A DNA stretch of 64,000 nucleotides from Lentzea albida (GTDB taxonomy: Bacteria > Actinomycetota > Actinomycetes > Mycobacteriales > Pseudonocardiaceae). The notes under the pieces are model-generated. The model saw nothing but the letters and a program-made list of their open reading frames with translations, had not been told where the DNA came from and ran no database searches. A program made the translations under genes and the position numbers. Location of the stretch: NCBI RefSeq assembly GCF_900111005.1, contig NZ_FOFV01000005.1, positions 372,001 through 436,000 on the forward strand, in the 5' to 3' direction. Shown here in pieces: positions 43,035-54,362 of the stretch; positions within the stretch are counted from its first letter, which is position 1, and every line of letters starts with the position of its first letter.

Positions 43035-43059
43035 TTACCCGGCGAGCACGGTCTGAAAC
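43035..43059 (-). promoter_or_regulatory. Sigma-B/F-type promoter of csbD-udgX
   Basis: On the minus strand GTTT (43059-43056) and GGGTAA (43040-43035) are separated by 15 bp, the pattern used by stress sigma factors of the SigB/SigF group. The gap from the -10 element to the csbD ATG is about 40 bp. Confidence 0.65.
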
Positions 43060-43213
43060 AGTTGATAAGGTGATCACTCGCGGTTGAGAACCCAGCCGCA
43101 AGCCGTTGTGACGGCTTGCTCTGGGTGTGCCCGCCCTTCGCAATGCGCTTCCAGAGCAGTCGTCCGTCGCATCGGCATGCCGCTGTGACCGAACGACGCG
43201 AAAGGAGCCGGCG

Positions 43214-43558
43214 GTGTCGTCCGCGAGAATCACCGCCCTCGAGGCCGAGGTGGCGGGGCTGCGCAAAGCTCTGGTGTCCCGGACAGTCATCGGGCAGGCC
43301 ACGGGCCTGATCGCCGCACGCAAACCCTGCACACCCCAGCAGGCGTTCCAGCTGCTGGTGCACATATCCCAGCACCACAACATCAAGCTGCACGTCGCCG
43401 CCGACCGGTTGGTAGCGGCGTTCGTGCAAGCGCACCTCGGACGGCCCGTCGACCTGGCCGACCAGATGCTGTGGGATCACGTCGACGCGACCACCGCGAA
43501 CGATTCCGGTGAGAGCGACGACGGGATCGCCGAGGAGGTCAGCAGCACGTCTCCCTGA
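43214..43558 (+). CDS. ANTAR-domain RNA-binding regulator
   Basis: A 114-aa protein from GTG 43214 (AAAGGAG upstream). A coiled-coil (ITALEAEVAGLRKAL) leads to an ANTAR domain (SRTVIGQATGLIAARKPCTPQQAFQLLVHISQHHNIKLHVAADRLVA), which binds paired hairpins in nascent RNA to prevent termination. No GAF or receiver domain is attached. The last 82 bp overlap the 3' end of treZ on the opposite strand. Confidence 0.85.
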   Translation: MSSARITALEAEVAGLRKALVSRTVIGQATGLIAARKPCTPQQAFQLLVHISQHHNIKLHVAADRLVAAFVQAHLGRPVDLADQMLWDHVDATTANDSGESDDGIAEEVSSTSP

Positions 43559-45150
43559 GGCAGTGGGACGGGGGACGTGCCGAGGTTCACCACCACGCGG
43601 GTCGTACCGCGGTGCAGCACCAGGCACTCCCCGTCCTGTTCGACCACGAACCTGTCCAACCGCGGATCGGCCAGCTCCGGGCGGGAGCGCCGCAACGCGA
43701 TCAACGCGCGGTAGGTGTCCAGGACGACGCCGTGATCCCCTTCGCGCACCTCGTCCCAGCGCAGCCGCGAGTTCTCGACGGTCTGCGGGGACATCGGGTC
43801 CGGAACGTCCGATTCTCCCCATCCGTGCCGGGAGAACTCACGCCGCCTGCCGGTCCGGACGGCCTCGGCGAGGCCCGGGTCCGGGAACGACGCGAAGAAC
43901 TGCCAGGGCGTCGAGGCCGCCCACTCCTCCCCCATGAAGATCATGGGCGTGTAGGGCGAGCACAGCACGATTGCCGCCGCACACAACAACTTCCCCGTCG
44001 ACACGGACGCGGTCAGCCGGTCGCCGGTGGCGCGGTTGCCGATCTGGTCGTGGTTCTGGCTGTACGCGAGGAACCGGTAGCCGGGGATCAGCGCCGTGTC
44101 GACCGGCTTGCCGTGGTGCTTCTCCCGGAACGACGACCAGGTGCCGGCGTGGAAGAACACCTCCTCCAGCGTGTTCTTCAACGCCCCTGGCGCCGCGAAG
44201 TCCTCGTAGTAGCCGAAGGTCTCGCCGGTCAGCGCGACGTGCAGGGCGTGGTGCAGGTCGTCGGACCACTGCGCCTGCAGGCCGTAGCCGCCGCCTTCCC
44301 GTGCCGTCACGAGCTTGGCGTCGTTCAGGTCGGACTCGGCGATCAGCGTGAGCGGGCGGCCCAGCGACGCCGAGAGCGCGTCCACCTCGACGGCCATCTC
44401 CTCGAGGACGTGCACCGCCCGCTGGTCCGCCAGCGCGTGCACGGCGTCGAGCCGCAGCCCGTCGACGTGGAAGTCCCGCAGCCACTGCAGCGCGTTGTCG
44501 AGGACGTACCGGCGCACCTCGTCGGAACCCGGTCCGTCGAGGTTCAGGCCGGGGCCCCAGTCGTTGCGCCCGGCGAAGTACGGCCCGAACTTGTCGAGGT
44601 AGGCGCCGGACGGCCCGAGGTGGTTGTAGACCACGTCGAGCAGCACGGCGAGCCCTCGGGCGTGGCAGGCGTCGACGAACCGCTTGAACCCGTCGGGACC
44701 GCCGTACGGCTCGTGGACGGCACCCCACAGGACGCCGTCGTAGCCCCAGCCCTCGACCCCGTCGAAGCTGTTGACCGGCATGACCTCGACGAACGTGATG
44801 CCGAGGTCCACCAGGTGGTCCAGCCTGCCGATGGCGGCGTCGAACGTGCCCTCCGGCGTGAACGTGCCGATGTGCAGCTCGTAGATCACGCCGCCCTGCA
44901 GCGGGCGGCCGGTCCACGCACCGTCGGTCCACTCGAAGTCGTGCCGGTAGACGCGGGAGGCCTCGTGCACACCGGCGGGTTGCCACAGCGACCGGGGATC
45001 CGGGTACGCCTTGCCCTCGATGACGAACGCGTAGTCGGTGCCCTCCGCGTCGGAGAGCCACCAGTCGCCGTCGCGCTTCATCTCGTGGTCGACGCCGTCG
45101 ACCCGCACGTGCACCGACTCGGGCGCCGGCGCCCAGACGGAGAAGCTCAC
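43477..45150 (-). CDS. treZ: Malto-oligosyltrehalose trehalohydrolase (TreZ)
   Basis: A 557-aa GH13 enzyme that releases trehalose from maltooligosyl-trehalose. An N-terminal CBM48-like region (SFSVWAPAPESVHVRVDG) precedes the catalytic domain with nucleophile Asp in GLRLDAVHAL, acid Glu in LIAESDLND and the NHDQIGNR Asp. PYTPMIFMGEEWAASTPW is a TreZ hallmark. GTG 45150 overlaps the treY stop (GTGA). It runs with treY and glgX to make trehalose from glycogen/malto-oligosaccharides (osmoprotection). Confidence 0.95.
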   Translation of the reverse strand: MSFSVWAPAPESVHVRVDGVDHEMKRDGDWWLSDAEGTDYAFVIEGKAYPDPRSLWQPAGVHEASRVYRHDFEWTDGAWTGRPLQGGVIYELHIGTFTPEGTFDAAIGRLDHLVDLGITFVEVMPVNSFDGVEGWGYDGVLWGAVHEPYGGPDGFKRFVDACHARGLAVLLDVVYNHLGPSGAYLDKFGPYFAGRNDWGPGLNLDGPGSDEVRRYVLDNALQWLRDFHVDGLRLDAVHALADQRAVHVLEEMAVEVDALSASLGRPLTLIAESDLNDAKLVTAREGGGYGLQAQWSDDLHHALHVALTGETFGYYEDFAAPGALKNTLEEVFFHAGTWSSFREKHHGKPVDTALIPGYRFLAYSQNHDQIGNRATGDRLTASVSTGKLLCAAAIVLCSPYTPMIFMGEEWAASTPWQFFASFPDPGLAEAVRTGRRREFSRHGWGESDVPDPMSPQTVENSRLRWDEVREGDHGVVLDTYRALIALRRSRPELADPRLDRFVVEQDGECLVLHRGTTRVVVNLGTSPVPLPQGDVLLTSSAIPSSLSPESFAVVAST

Positions 45151-47224
45151 TGATCCCCCTGCACGAGCAGCGCTACCGGATAGGTGTCGAGCAACGAGGC
45201 CAGGTCCTCGGTCGCCGGCCGTCCCGTAATGACGTCCGTCCACTTCGCACCTGGCAACGGCAGAACCGTGTCCTGCCAGCCCTTCTGCTCCAGCCCGACC
45301 GGCAGCCGCGTGGCCACCGTGATCACGCCGGAGCGCTGGAACGCCAGCACGTGCTCGGCCGCGGGGCCTTCCGCGCGCAGCGGCCGGTACCCGTGCAGGC
45401 CGCGCTTGCGGACCTGCAACGCCTTGTGGACCACGAGGAGCTTGGCCGCTCCCGAGTCGTCGACCTCCGGCAGCCAGCCGGATTCGAGGCGCTCCAACAG
45501 GTCCCTGCGCACCTCGTAGTCGACCGGGCGGCGGTTGTCCGGGTCGACGAGCGAGAAGTCCCACAGCTCGGTGCCCTGGTACACGTCCGGCACGCCGGGC
45601 GCGGTGAGCTGGACGAGCTTCTGCCCCAGCGAGTTGACCCAGCCGGGCGCCTTGATCCGTTCGGCGAAGGAGGCGACCTCGGGCTCGTTCAACGCCTTCG
45701 CGGGCCACGCGGCCACCTCGGCGTCGAAGTCCTCGTTCCGGTCGACCCACGACGTCTTGATCTTCGCCTCGCGCGACGCCTTCTCGAGGTACGCGCCCAG
45801 GCGTTCCTCGGTGAGCGGCCACGCGCCGACGACCGACTGCCACGCCAGGCGGTTCAGCGTCGGCTCGGAGATGCCGTACTTCCCGGTCATCGCGGCCTCG
45901 AACGCCAGGTACTCGTCCGGGATCTCGGCCAGCACCGCGAGCCGCGCCCGGACGTCCTCCGCGCGCTTGGTGTCGTGCGTCGACAGGGCGGTCATGGCGA
46001 GCGGCTCCGCGGCCTCGCGCCGTGCGGCCCGCTGGTGGAACTCGTCCACCGACAGGCCGAACCGGTCCGGCGAGCCGCCGACCTCGTTGAGCGCCACGAA
46101 GTTCGTGTACCGGTAGAACGCCGTGTCCTCGGTGCCCTTGGCGACGACCATGCCGGAGGTCTGCTGGATCCTCGTGGCCAGCTCGCCGTGCGGGTCGGCG
46201 CGGACCTGCTCGTCCAGCGCCCGCACGGCAGGCGACTTGCTCAGCCTGACCGCCGTCTCCCAGTACCGCAGGCCTTCCGGCAGGTACGACCGGTACACCG
46301 GGAAGTTGACCATGACCTCGGCGACGGCCTTGCAGGCGTCCTCGAACTCCACGCCCTGCACGAGCCGCGCGATCCGGCGCACCTCGGCCACCAGGATCGA
46401 GTCCGCGACCTGTTGCCGCGACGAGTGCTCGACCTCGTGGAAGTTGCCCGCGAACGCGTCCGTCAGCGGGAGGAACACGCCGCAGACCTCGCGCAACGCG
46501 TCGTACCCCGTCGTGCCGTCGACCGGCCAGCTCTGCGGCAGCTCCTCGTCCGGGCCGAGGATCTTCTCCACGACCAGCCAGCCGTCGAAGTGCTCGCGCA
46601 GCCGCCGGAAGTACCCGCCGGGGTCGGCGAGCCCGTCCGGGTGGTCGATGCGCAACCCCGTGACACCCCAGGACAGCACCGCGCGGTGCGTCGCCTCGAA
46701 CACCTCCGGGTCCTCGACCCGGATGGCGGCCAGCTCGGTGATGTCGAAGAACCTGCGGTAGTTCAGCTCGGTGTTGCCGCGCCGCCAGTTCGCCTTGACG
46801 TAGTGCTCGTGCACCTCGTCCTCGGCGTCCTCCGCGAGCACGGGCAGCAGCACCTTGCCCGAGGACCAGTCGATGTCGAAGTACCGCGCGTACTTCGAGG
46901 CCTGCCCGTGTTCGAGGACGTCCTCCCACCACGGGTTCGGCACGACCATGTGGTTCGGCACGATGTCGACGACCAGGCCGAGGTCGAGCTCCCGCAGTCT
47001 CTTCTGCAGCTCTTCCCTGCCCTCGTCACCGCCCAGCTCGGGCCGCGCGCGGGTCGGGTCCACGACGTCGTAGCCGTGCGTGGACCCCTCCCGCGCGTCG
47101 AGCATCGGCGACGCGTACAGCGCGCCGACGCCCAGGCGCGCCAGGTAGTCCGCGACGGCCGTGGCGTCGGCGAAGGTGAAGGACGGGGTGAACTGGACGC
47201 GGTACGTCGAGGACGGCGCGCCCA

Positions 47225-47225
<1 letters not shown>
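45147..47225 (-). CDS. treY: Malto-oligosyltrehalose synthase (TreY)
   Basis: A 692-aa GH13 enzyme that isomerises the reducing end of malto-oligosaccharide to a trehalose unit. Start MGAPSSTYRVQFTPSFTFADA is the family N-terminus; GLRIDHPDGLADP carries the nucleophile Asp, VEKILGPDEELP the acid Glu, and ALSTHDTKRAEDVRARL the third Asp with TreY-specific TKR. It is shorter than the usual 750-820 residues, mostly in the C-terminal half, yet all catalytic blocks are intact. Start and stop codons overlap both neighbours. Confidence 0.95.
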
Positions 47226-49351
<2,126 letters not shown>

Positions 49352-49523
49352 AAACGGCGGACTACCCGTCGACCCTATCCACCTAACCCTGGTCTGGCAT
49401 CACACTCGCGTGTGCAAGAACGCAGCGCCGCGCGACGACTCCCGGCACGGCTGAGGGGCGCGCGGCAGCGCCCGGGCCCTCGCCGGACCGGGCACGCTCC
49501 GGCAGGCCTGAGTTCGACGTGCT

Positions 49524-49541
49524 CCGGTGGACGACCACCGG
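49524..49541 (-). terminator. Hairpin after the 101-aa gene
   Basis: CCGGTGG-ACGA-CCACCGG lies 7 bp past the stop of the minus-strand gene 49548-49853. Confidence 0.55.
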
Positions 49542-49547
49542 CAGCGG

Positions 49548-49853
49548 TCAGACCGCTCCGTGTGCCAGCACCAACTGCCCACGTGCGGCCATGAGCAACG
49601 TCCGCGCCTCCTGGATCTCCACGTACTTCAGGTGTTCACAAGCGGCCTCCGCGCACGCCAGCGCGTGCTGCAGGGCGGGGTTGTCCTCCACCACGGGACC
49701 TGCGTCCCGCAGCGCGTCACGCAGTGATTCCTCCGCGCGCCGTGCCCCGGCCACCGGGTCGCCGAGCGCGGTCGGCCTCACCGAGGCGAGGACCTGCTCG
49801 ACTGCCAGTTCCAGCACGCCGGTCGGTCTCCGCGTGCTCACGGCTGAACTCAT
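49548..49853 (-). CDS. Hypothetical helical protein (101 aa)
   Basis: ATG 49853 follows GGAGGTGG. The product is mostly Ala/Leu/Glu-rich helix (GVLELAVEQVLASVRPTALG; GARRAEESLRDALRDAG; PALQHALACAEAACEHLKYVEIQEARTLLMAARGQL) with two Cys, no signal peptide. It resembles small regulatory or chaperone-like helical proteins, but I do not recognise a family. It lies between treX and malQ genes on the same strand without close spacing. Confidence 0.6.
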   Translation of the reverse strand: MSSAVSTRRPTGVLELAVEQVLASVRPTALGDPVAGARRAEESLRDALRDAGPVVEDNPALQHALACAEAACEHLKYVEIQEARTLLMAARGQLVLAHGAV

Positions 49854-49947
49854 GTGTAACGCCACCTCCAAGAACGTTCGTCTTCCGCCGTCGGGTGACG
49901 GCCCCACACTACTCCACAGGTCTATGACCTGCTGTTACGCAAAAGTT

Positions 49948-51759
49948 TCACTTTTCTCGGTTGCGCAGCGGCCGGGTGATCTCGCGGACGCGCGGGAAGA
50001 ATTCGTCCAGCGGTACCGGCAGGGGAATTCTCCAGTTCGGGTGCTCGTCGATCGTGCCGGGCACGTTCGGCTGCCGGGTCTCCCTCAGTGCGTCCTGGGG
50101 TGAGGTCAGGACCAACGCGCAGGGTGCCTGCGCGAGCAGTTCGTGGGCGCCCTCGACCCTGTCCGAGGCCTTGATGCCCTCCTGCCGCATCAGCTCGTCG
50201 AAGTCGGGGCCGTCCTCGCCCGCGAAGAACGTCGCCGCGGTGGGCAGGTCGTGGGTGGAGATGCTCGCCATCTGGTTGGGATTCCACTGCGACGGCGGGA
50301 TCAGCGGGTGGCCCTCGGCGTAGTAGTCGCGCTGGAAGTAGAGGACGGCGCTGGTGAGCATGCCGTTCTCCTGCAACGTCTTCGTGACGACGGGCTCGAC
50401 CGTGCCGAGGTCCTCGCCGACCACCACCGCGCCCGCCCGGTACGCCTCCAGGGCGAGCACGCCGAGCATCGCGTCGGCGTCGTAGTAGACGTAGGTGCCG
50501 CGCGACGGCGGCTCGCCCGGCGGGATCCACCAGAGCCGCCAGAGCCCGGCGACGTGGTCGATGCGGATGCCGTCCGCGTGCTGCAGGACGCTGCGCAGCA
50601 CCTGCCGGAACGGCCGGTAGCCGGTCTCGGCGAGCTTGTCCGGGCGCCACGGCGGCAGGCCCCAGCCCTGGCCGTCCGCGCTGAACGCGTCGGGCGGCGC
50701 GCCGACCGTGACGCCGATGGCGAACGCCTCCGGGTCGGCGAACGTGTCCGCGCCGCCGGGCGCGACGCCCACCGGGAGGTCGTGGATGACGCCGACGGCC
50801 ATGCCGGCCTCGTGCGCGGCGATCCGGACGTCCTGGAGCTGGCGGGTGCAGAGGTGCTGGACCCAGGCGTGGAACGCGACCCGTTCGGGTGAGGCGTCGG
50901 CGCGGTCCTCAGGCCACTCGCGCCAGTCGGGGCCGTGGACCTCGGCGAGCGCGCAGTAGGTCGCGAACTTCTCCAGCTCGGCGTCCATCTCGACCTCGCC
51001 GCCGGGGAACAGCAGCTCCAGCGCCTGCTTCTTCGCCTCCCACACGGCGTCGTAGTCGATCAGGTCCTCGTTGCGCGGCCGCAGGTCGCGGATCAGCTGC
51101 CGGGTGCGCGGGCAGGCCTGCAGGAACTCGGCGGTGTCGGTGACGCGCAGGTACAGCGGGTTGGCGAAGCGGCGGCTGGTCGGCGAGTAGGGCGAGCGCT
51201 CGACCGGGTGGGTCAGGCTCGGCGCCTGCACGGGGTTGACCAGCACGACGCCGGCGTCGAGCTCGAGGCTGCTGCGCCGGGCGATCGTCGCGAGGTCGGC
51301 GAAGTCGCCCATCCCCCACGAGTCCTTCGAGCGCGCGGCGTAGAGCTGCAGCATCCAGCCCCACGTGTGCGGGACCTCGGGCAGCGTGCGGGGCGCGACG
51401 GCGAGCGTGACGGTCTGGTCGGCGGTGACGACGCGGTGCCAGCCGAGCGGGACCGAGTCGGGCAGGTGCCGTTCGACGGCGAACGACGTGCCGTCCTCCA
51501 GCTCGACGGTCGCGGGGCCGTGCAGGTCGTACGTCTCGTACTCGCGGAGGACGATCGTCGGCGGGAGCTTCTGCTCGGCCCGCCTGCGTTCGACCTCGGC
51601 GAGCTCGCGGGCGATCGAGTCCTCAGTGGACGCGTCGACTCCGAACTGGGCGAGCACCTTGACGACGACCTCGGTGTCGACGACGGCCTCTTGCTGGTCC
51701 GCATTCTCGTACCGAGTGGCGACGCCCCAAGCGTCCGCCAGCCGCGCCAACTGCTCCAC
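49948..51759 (-). CDS. malQ: 4-alpha-glucanotransferase (amylomaltase)
   Basis: A 603-aa GH77 disproportionating enzyme that moves glucan chains between malto-oligosaccharides. The N-terminal region of about 130 residues typical of actinobacterial MalQ is present; catalytic residues are the nucleophile Asp in DGIRIDHVAGLWRLWW, Glu in VVGEDLGTVE and Asp in ISTHDLPTAATFF. Near treXYZ it would supply longer chains for trehalose synthesis. ATG 51759. Confidence 0.95.
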   Translation of the reverse strand: MEQLARLADAWGVATRYENADQQEAVVDTEVVVKVLAQFGVDASTEDSIARELAEVERRRAEQKLPPTIVLREYETYDLHGPATVELEDGTSFAVERHLPDSVPLGWHRVVTADQTVTLAVAPRTLPEVPHTWGWMLQLYAARSKDSWGMGDFADLATIARRSSLELDAGVVLVNPVQAPSLTHPVERSPYSPTSRRFANPLYLRVTDTAEFLQACPRTRQLIRDLRPRNEDLIDYDAVWEAKKQALELLFPGGEVEMDAELEKFATYCALAEVHGPDWREWPEDRADASPERVAFHAWVQHLCTRQLQDVRIAAHEAGMAVGVIHDLPVGVAPGGADTFADPEAFAIGVTVGAPPDAFSADGQGWGLPPWRPDKLAETGYRPFRQVLRSVLQHADGIRIDHVAGLWRLWWIPPGEPPSRGTYVYYDADAMLGVLALEAYRAGAVVVGEDLGTVEPVVTKTLQENGMLTSAVLYFQRDYYAEGHPLIPPSQWNPNQMASISTHDLPTAATFFAGEDGPDFDELMRQEGIKASDRVEGAHELLAQAPCALVLTSPQDALRETRQPNVPGTIDEHPNWRIPLPVPLDEFFPRVREITRPLRNREK

Positions 51760-51864
51760 GAGTACAAGCTATGTCACAGCGGGCGCCGCATTACCAGAGC
51801 AAATGGTCACTGGTCACCCGATGGGTGCAGGGCTGTTCGGAGGCATGCGCGGAGTTGCATTCCA

Positions 51865-52290
51865 TCAAACATCCGATGGGTCACCCGGAATCGCGACGAC
51901 GGCCTCGACCTCGACCAGGAAATCGGGCCCGAACAAAGCCGCCACCTGAACGAGCGTGCTGGCCGGGTTGGGCACGTTCCCCAGTGCGGGCCGCAGGATT
52001 TCATCCCGCACGTCACGAATGGTCTGCACCTCCCGCGCGTCGAGCACGAACCAGGTGAACTTCACGACATCCGACCAGTCAGCGCCAAACCTCAACATGA
52101 CGTGATGAAGATTGCTCAACGCCTGCCGCGTCTGGGCGGCGAGGTCGTCGACCCCGACCACGCAGCCCTGGGCGTCGACCGCGACCTGCCCGGAGACGAA
52201 GGCGAGCCTGCCGGTGACCGTCACGGCGTGGGCGTAGCCGGGGGTGGTCGGCAGTTCGGCGATCTCGGTCAGGCGCTCTTCGACGGGCAT
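51865..52290 (-). CDS. RidA/YjgF-family protein
   Basis: A 141-aa Rid-superfamily protein (RLAFVSGQVAVDAQGCVVG; QTRQALSNLHHVMLRFGADWSDVVKFTWFVLD; VPNPASTLVQVAALFGPDFLVEVEAVVAIP). RidA proteins hydrolyse reactive enamines/imines from PLP enzymes; the conserved Arg of RidA (TRxTVEV) is replaced here by ASTLVQV, so it may belong to another Rid subgroup. The start at ATG 52290 removes a basic shadow extension. Confidence 0.85.
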   Translation of the reverse strand: MPVEERLTEIAELPTTPGYAHAVTVTGRLAFVSGQVAVDAQGCVVGVDDLAAQTRQALSNLHHVMLRFGADWSDVVKFTWFVLDAREVQTIRDVRDEILRPALGNVPNPASTLVQVAALFGPDFLVEVEAVVAIPGDPSDV

Positions 52291-52449
52291 GGCGTCACAG
52301 TACTTCGGGCGGGCACGGCACCAACCCGCGCGCCGTAGGCCGTCAGGCCAGGCGCCCACACCACGAATCGTCGAGCCCCTGGCATCCCGCGCGGCCGTCG
52401 AGACCGGCGCCCCCGCACCGCCGACCGTCGAACCCCCAGCGCCCGCACC

Positions 52450-53379
52450 TCACCCCGCCGCGGCGACCGGTCCGCTCGAGTTCCTCACGACCAGCCGCAG
52501 CGGGTGCTCCGCCGGCTCGATCTCCCCGCCCCTGATCAGCGTGAACAGGTCCGCGACGGCCCGCTCGCCCTGCTCCTTCGCCGCCCCCTCGACGGCGGTC
52601 AGCCCGACCACGCGGGTCAGTTCCTGCCCGTCCAGCGACACGATCGACACCTCGTCCGGCACCGCGCGCCCGTCGCGCTGCACGCGCAGGAAGATCCCCA
52701 CCGCCGCGGCGCCGTTCGAGCTGATCACGGCCGTCGGCAGGCGTTCGCCGTCGAGCAGCACGTCGACCACCTGCTCGCCGCCGTCCACGGTCGGCGAGCA
52801 CCACACCGTCCACTCCGGACGGACCTGCAGCCCGGCGGAGATCAGGATCTCGTCGTAGCCCTCGTCCTCGCCGTCGGACAGCACCAGGGCCACGTCGCGG
52901 TGGCCGAGGGACACGACGTGCGACACGGCGGTCTGCAGGGCGTGGCGGAGGTCGGTGTCGTCGACCGTCACGTGCGGGACTTCCAGCGACTCCAGCGCGG
53001 CCCGCTCGGCGGCGGACATCGTGAGCGACAGCAGCAGCACGCCGTCCACGCGGCGGCCCAGCGGCAGCTCGTCGAAGAACTTCGCCCGCGCGCCGGCGTC
53101 GCCCAGGACGTAGAGCAGCACGTCGTACCCCGCCTGCCGCAGCGCGCCCTCCGCGCCCGCGAGCACCGGGCTCACCTCGGACGTCAGCACCGCGATGGCG
53201 TACCGGCGGCCACCGGCCAGCGAGGAGGCGTCGCGTGCGATCGCGTACTTCATCCGCCGCGCGACGTCGCTCACGTGCTGCCGGGTCGCCTCGGACACGC
53301 CCGGTTCGCCCCGCAGGGCGCGCGATACGGTCGCAGCGGACACCCCTGCGGCCTTGGCCACGTCGGACATGCTGGTCAC
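52450..53379 (-). CDS. LacI-family transcriptional regulator
   Basis: A 309-aa LacI protein with helix-turn-helix MSDVAKAAGVSAATVSRALRGEPG and a periplasmic-binding-type sensor domain ending in TAVEGAAKEQGERAVADLF...LRLVVRNSSG. GTG 53379 is the likely start (ATG 53370 is the alternative). It is divergent from the peroxiredoxin gene by only 22 bp, so leaderless transcription and shared promoter control are likely. Effector unknown. Confidence 0.9.
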   Translation of the reverse strand: MTSMSDVAKAAGVSAATVSRALRGEPGVSEATRQHVSDVARRMKYAIARDASSLAGGRRYAIAVLTSEVSPVLAGAEGALRQAGYDVLLYVLGDAGARAKFFDELPLGRRVDGVLLLSLTMSAAERAALESLEVPHVTVDDTDLRHALQTAVSHVVSLGHRDVALVLSDGEDEGYDEILISAGLQVRPEWTVWCSPTVDGGEQVVDVLLDGERLPTAVISSNGAAAVGIFLRVQRDGRAVPDEVSIVSLDGQELTRVVGLTAVEGAAKEQGERAVADLFTLIRGGEIEPAEHPLRLVVRNSSGPVAAAG

Positions 53380-53401
53380 GGCCCGAGCGTATTGGAGATC
53401 C

Positions 53402-53851
53402 ATGAAGCCCGGCGACCTCGCCCCCGACTTCTCCCTGCCCGACCAGGACGGCACCGAGCGCAAGCTGTCCGCGCTGCTCGAGAACGGCCCGGTCGTGCTC
53501 TTCTTCTACCCCGCCGCGATGACGTCCGGGTGCACCGCGCAGAGCTGTCACTTCCGCGACCTGGCCAAGGAGTTCGAGGAGGCGGGCGCCCAGCGCGTCG
53601 GGATCTCGATGGACGACGTGGCGAAGCAGAAGCAGTTCGCCGAGCTGAACGGCTTCGACTACCCGCTGCTCTCCGACGTGGCCGGTGAGGTCGCGGAGCA
53701 GTTCGGGGTGAAGCGCCGGTTCGGGATCACGCCGGTCAAGCGGCACACGTTCGTCATCGGCACCGACCGGAAGGTCATCGAGGTGGTCAAGAGCGAGTTC
53801 AGCATGAACTCGCACGCGGACAAGGCGCTGGCGGCGCTCAGGAGTCGGTGA
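53402..53851 (+). CDS. bcp: Bcp-type peroxiredoxin
   Basis: A 149-aa thiol peroxidase that reduces hydroperoxides. The peroxidatic Cys is C44 in PAAMTSGCTAQSCHF, with C49 as the nearby resolving Cys of Bcp/PrxQ, and the start MKPGDLAPDFSLPDQDG is characteristic. ATG 53402 lies 22 bp from the divergent LacI start and its GGAG overlaps that promoter region. The 3' end overlaps the next gene by 14 bp. Confidence 0.94.
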   Translation: MKPGDLAPDFSLPDQDGTERKLSALLENGPVVLFFYPAAMTSGCTAQSCHFRDLAKEFEEAGAQRVGISMDDVAKQKQFAELNGFDYPLLSDVAGEVAEQFGVKRRFGITPVKRHTFVIGTDRKVIEVVKSEFSMNSHADKALAALRSR

Positions 53852-54320
53852 TCGTCAGCACGCCGTAGGGCCCGGAGGCCTTGCCCTCGCGCACGGGGGT
53901 GCGGGCGATCGTGTACTTGCCGTGCACCTCGGCGCCGTCCGGGCCCGCCACGACCACGAGCACCACGGGCTTCGCCGGGGCGCCGGCCGGCACCTCGACG
54001 GTCCGGGTCCACGGCAGCGTCACGTCCTGCTCGGTGTGGACGGACGTGCCGGCGGTCGCGGTCACGGAGAACGCCTTCCCGGCGCCCGTCACCTCGAACA
54101 CGACGACCTGGGCGGATGGCACCGGCGGTTCGGACGGCATCACATGCGGCTCGATGGAGCCGTAGGTCCGCTCCAGCATGTTCTGGACGTGGTTGCCGAA
54201 GGCGAGCGCGCCCAGGACCAGCGGCACGGCGACCAGCGGCACCACCCACAGCCACCTCGACGACCTCGGTGGTTCGTGCAGCGGCGGCGCGATGCCGAAC
54301 TCGATCGGCTTCTTGTCCAC
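53838..54320 (-). CDS. Membrane-anchored MmpS-like protein
   Basis: A 160-aa protein from GTG 54320 with a cytosolic Pro-rich N-terminus, one transmembrane helix (WLWVVPLVAVPLVLGALAFG) and an exported beta-rich domain (VVVFEVTGAGKAFSVTATAG...VTLPWTRTVEVPAGAPAKPVVLVVVAG). That pattern matches the MmpS family, small partners of MmpL exporters of lipids and siderophores in mycobacteria-related actinobacteria. No mmpL gene is in view, so the assignment is moderate. Confidence 0.6.
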   Translation of the reverse strand: MDKKPIEFGIAPPLHEPPRSSRWLWVVPLVAVPLVLGALAFGNHVQNMLERTYGSIEPHVMPSEPPVPSAQVVVFEVTGAGKAFSVTATAGTSVHTEQDVTLPWTRTVEVPAGAPAKPVVLVVVAGPDGAEVHGKYTIARTPVREGKASGPYGVLTITDS

Positions 54321-54362
54321 GGTTCCCCCCCGTTCGAGAAGTCGATCTCACGCCGCCGGTCG

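Noticed and set aside
43477-46932. Single 1151-aa frame covering treZ and half of treY
   Set aside because: The upstream 590 residues are an Arg-rich shadow of treY in another frame; TreZ begins at the GTG that overlaps the treY stop.
52343-53815. 490-aa minus-strand frame overlapping LacI and bcp
   Set aside because: It is a shadow frame; both LacI and Bcp have intact family motifs in other frames.
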